Below the pieces are notes generated by a model. That model searched no databases and was not told the origin of the DNA. It was given only the letters and a program-made list of their open reading frames with translations. The translations under genes were made by a program, and so were the position numbers. Below are positions 55,777-57,065 of a DNA stretch of 57,065 bases, piece by piece (positions within the stretch are counted from its first letter, which is position 1; every line of letters begins with the position of its first letter). This stretch comes from a virus: IMG/VR virus record IMGVR_UViG_3300018416_002064, positions 1 to 57,065 of that record; one strand, written 5' to 3'.

Positions 55777-57065
55777 AATTTAGTTAGCCATGCTTTGCCA
55801 AAGTTTCTGCGCCTTGCAAAGAAGATTTGCTCACAAAATCTTTCAAGTGACTGTTCTTTATCTTCTGGGAAGTCAAACTCATACTCTGCCGGAGTTTCTA
55901 ACTCACATTGATCTTGTAAGTAGCCAGATATGTCATGTTCAAATTGAATGTTTAATGGATAATCTGCTTTATCTTCAAAGTTGATTAAGAACTTACGTTG
56001 AAACAACATTAAGTCTTGGAATAATTCATGTGATAATAAATCACCATATCTTTCTTTAACAAATCTTTCGATCATATCGAATACTTGTTTGTGTTTGCTT
56101 TGTCCTTGAAGATTAATAACTGTACTATGAATTAAGTTCCAACCGTGTATCTCCATACCTTGTATCGGTTCGTGGTCTATTTTACCATTTTCTGTCCAAT
56201 TAAAGTAATGTTCTCTGATTCGTTCCATTTCATCATTTATCCATGGATCTTGTTTGATAAATTCTAACAAGTTATCATAGAAATCTTCATATTGTACGCC
56301 ATGTTTCTTTTCTAAAACTCTGCTGATATAGTTAGTCATGCCATTAATGTGAAACGTATTCATAAACCAACTAAACAACTGTGCTTCGATCATTTGATCT
56401 CTTGGCAAGTCTCTTGTTGAAGTAATAACTTCAATACCCTCTTTTACTTCATGTTCATTATAAGTGCCAACTAAGTAATCATAAACAACTCTGCCTTCCA
56501 TCTTAAACATTTTCTTTTGTGTCAAATTCATTTCTGCATTTTCAAGCAATTGTGCTTGATAGACAGTAATACCTGTATGATTTCCTGATCTATATAGTTC
56601 ATAGAAGTTGTTTTTCCATGACCTCAGAGTCTCTCCGGGCAGGCCTAAGATGAGTTCTGTGTAAAGAGGTATATTATGTTCTTCACATAAGTCAAATACT
56701 TGTTCTATTTTGTTTATTTCTAAGTTTTTACGTTTGATAATATCAAGGACACCTTCGTCCATTGATTGCACTGATAAGTTAAGACCCATTTTAGATCCTC
56801 CCTCATATATCAGTTTTTTAACAATGTCTACTACTTCTTGTTTTTGATTTTTTGCCCATGCAATTGTATATGCTTTGGGATTGTCATATTCTTTTTGTAC
56901 GGCAATAAGTTTTTCTGCAATTTTCATATCACGTTCAGGGAACATACCAAAATTTGCATCTGCTAACGAAATAAAGTCACAACCGTTTTTGCCGACCCAT
57001 TCTAATTCATCATATACTCTGTTAAGACAAAACTTTTTAACTTTGTTATATGTTAAACTGCCCCA
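55773..57065 (-). CDS. Radical SAM protein, 5' end cut by the window edge
   Basis: 431 codons are visible; the frame stays open to the edge, so the start and probably a B12-binding domain and the CX3CX2C motif lie outside. Visible radical SAM features: LEWVGKNGCDFISLADANFG (a beta-strand/GG-like region), SVQSMDEGVLDIIKRKN and ELILGLPGETLRSW, typical of B12-dependent radical SAM proteins. It is distinct from the protein at 50334 but of the same broad type. Confidence 0.8.
   Translation of the reverse strand, partial: WGSLTYNKVKKFCLNRVYDELEWVGKNGCDFISLADANFGMFPERDMKIAEKLIAVQKEYDNPKAYTIAWAKNQKQEVVDIVKKLIYEGGSKMGLNLSVQSMDEGVLDIIKRKNLEINKIEQVFDLCEEHNIPLYTELILGLPGETLRSWKNNFYELYRSGNHTGITVYQAQLLENAEMNLTQKKMFKMEGRVVYDYLVGTYNEHEVKEGIEVITSTRDLPRDQMIEAQLFSWFMNTFHINGMTNYISRVLEKKHGVQYEDFYDNLLEFIKQDPWINDEMERIREHYFNWTENGKIDHEPIQGMEIHGWNLIHSTVINLQGQSKHKQVFDMIERFVKERYGDLLSHELFQDLMLFQRKFLINFEDKADYPLNIQFEHDISGYLQDQCELETPAEYEFDFPEDKEQSLERFCEQIFFARRRNFGKAWLTKL

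Noticed and set aside
1-57065. tRNA genes
   Set aside because: Apart from the tRNA-like end of the tmRNA no T-arm plus acceptor pairing was noticed; a tRNAscan run would settle this.

Overview
The window is about 57 kb of AT-rich DNA from a T4-like marine myovirus. Recognisable T4-type genes are the UvsW helicase, UvsY, UvsX, gp32, the large terminase subunit (gp17) and ThyX. Short cassettes of unknown genes, stop-start overlaps (ATGA, TAATG) and late-promoter-like octamers also fit this group. The host is not shown directly. A tmRNA of the circularly permuted two-piece type, with a tag ending YALAA, points to an alphaproteobacterium such as the SAR11/SAR116 relatives. No photosynthesis genes or tRNA genes were seen.

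Layout. 1-9500 (minus): recombination and replication genes (possible gp62 start, uvsW, an AAA+ ATPase, uvsY, uvsX, gp32), with a phage-borne TonB-dependent-receptor-like gene inserted between uvsW and the next gene. Perfect sigma70-type promoters drive the ATPase and gp32. 9627-14648 (plus): a late operon of four genes, two encoding large exported proteins (one almost wholly Asn/Thr repeats, one with a nidogen-like region) and two encoding small membrane proteins. 14649-23822 (minus): virion and packaging genes, a ribosomal protein bL33 homologue, terminase, a GTA-type holin and small structural proteins. 23848-28931 (minus): a sugar-modification cassette (glycosyltransferase-like protein, DegT aminotransferase, twitch radical SAM enzyme, NAD-dependent epimerase). 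28986-36630 (minus): thyX, small conserved genes, a BFD-like [2Fe-2S] miniprotein, a MoxR ATPase with a VWA/metallopeptidase partner, an oxygenase-like protein and a nucleotidyltransferase. 36653-36900: the tmRNA. 37364-38423 (plus): a probable internal-head protein. 38420-57065: a second, larger cassette with a methyltransferase, a 1855-residue repeat protein, a NodU-type carbamoyltransferase, SGNH proteins, a PP-loop-like protein, an oxygenase/glycosyltransferase fusion, a short DegT protein, two radical SAM proteins, an amidinotransferase and a 2OG oxygenase.

How the parts fit. Early genes sit behind TTGACA-N17-TATAAT promoters. Late genes sit behind NATAAATA/CTAAATA octamers, and at six late genes the octamer ends only 4-5 nt before the start codon, so those mRNAs would be leaderless. 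Aminotransferase, carbamoyl, amidino, radical SAM, SGNH and glycosyltransferase-like genes together suggest synthesis of an unusual decorated sugar for the virion or cell surface. That is inference; no product can be read from sequence. Three proteins start with a T4-like capsid-targeting sequence and may be carried inside the head.
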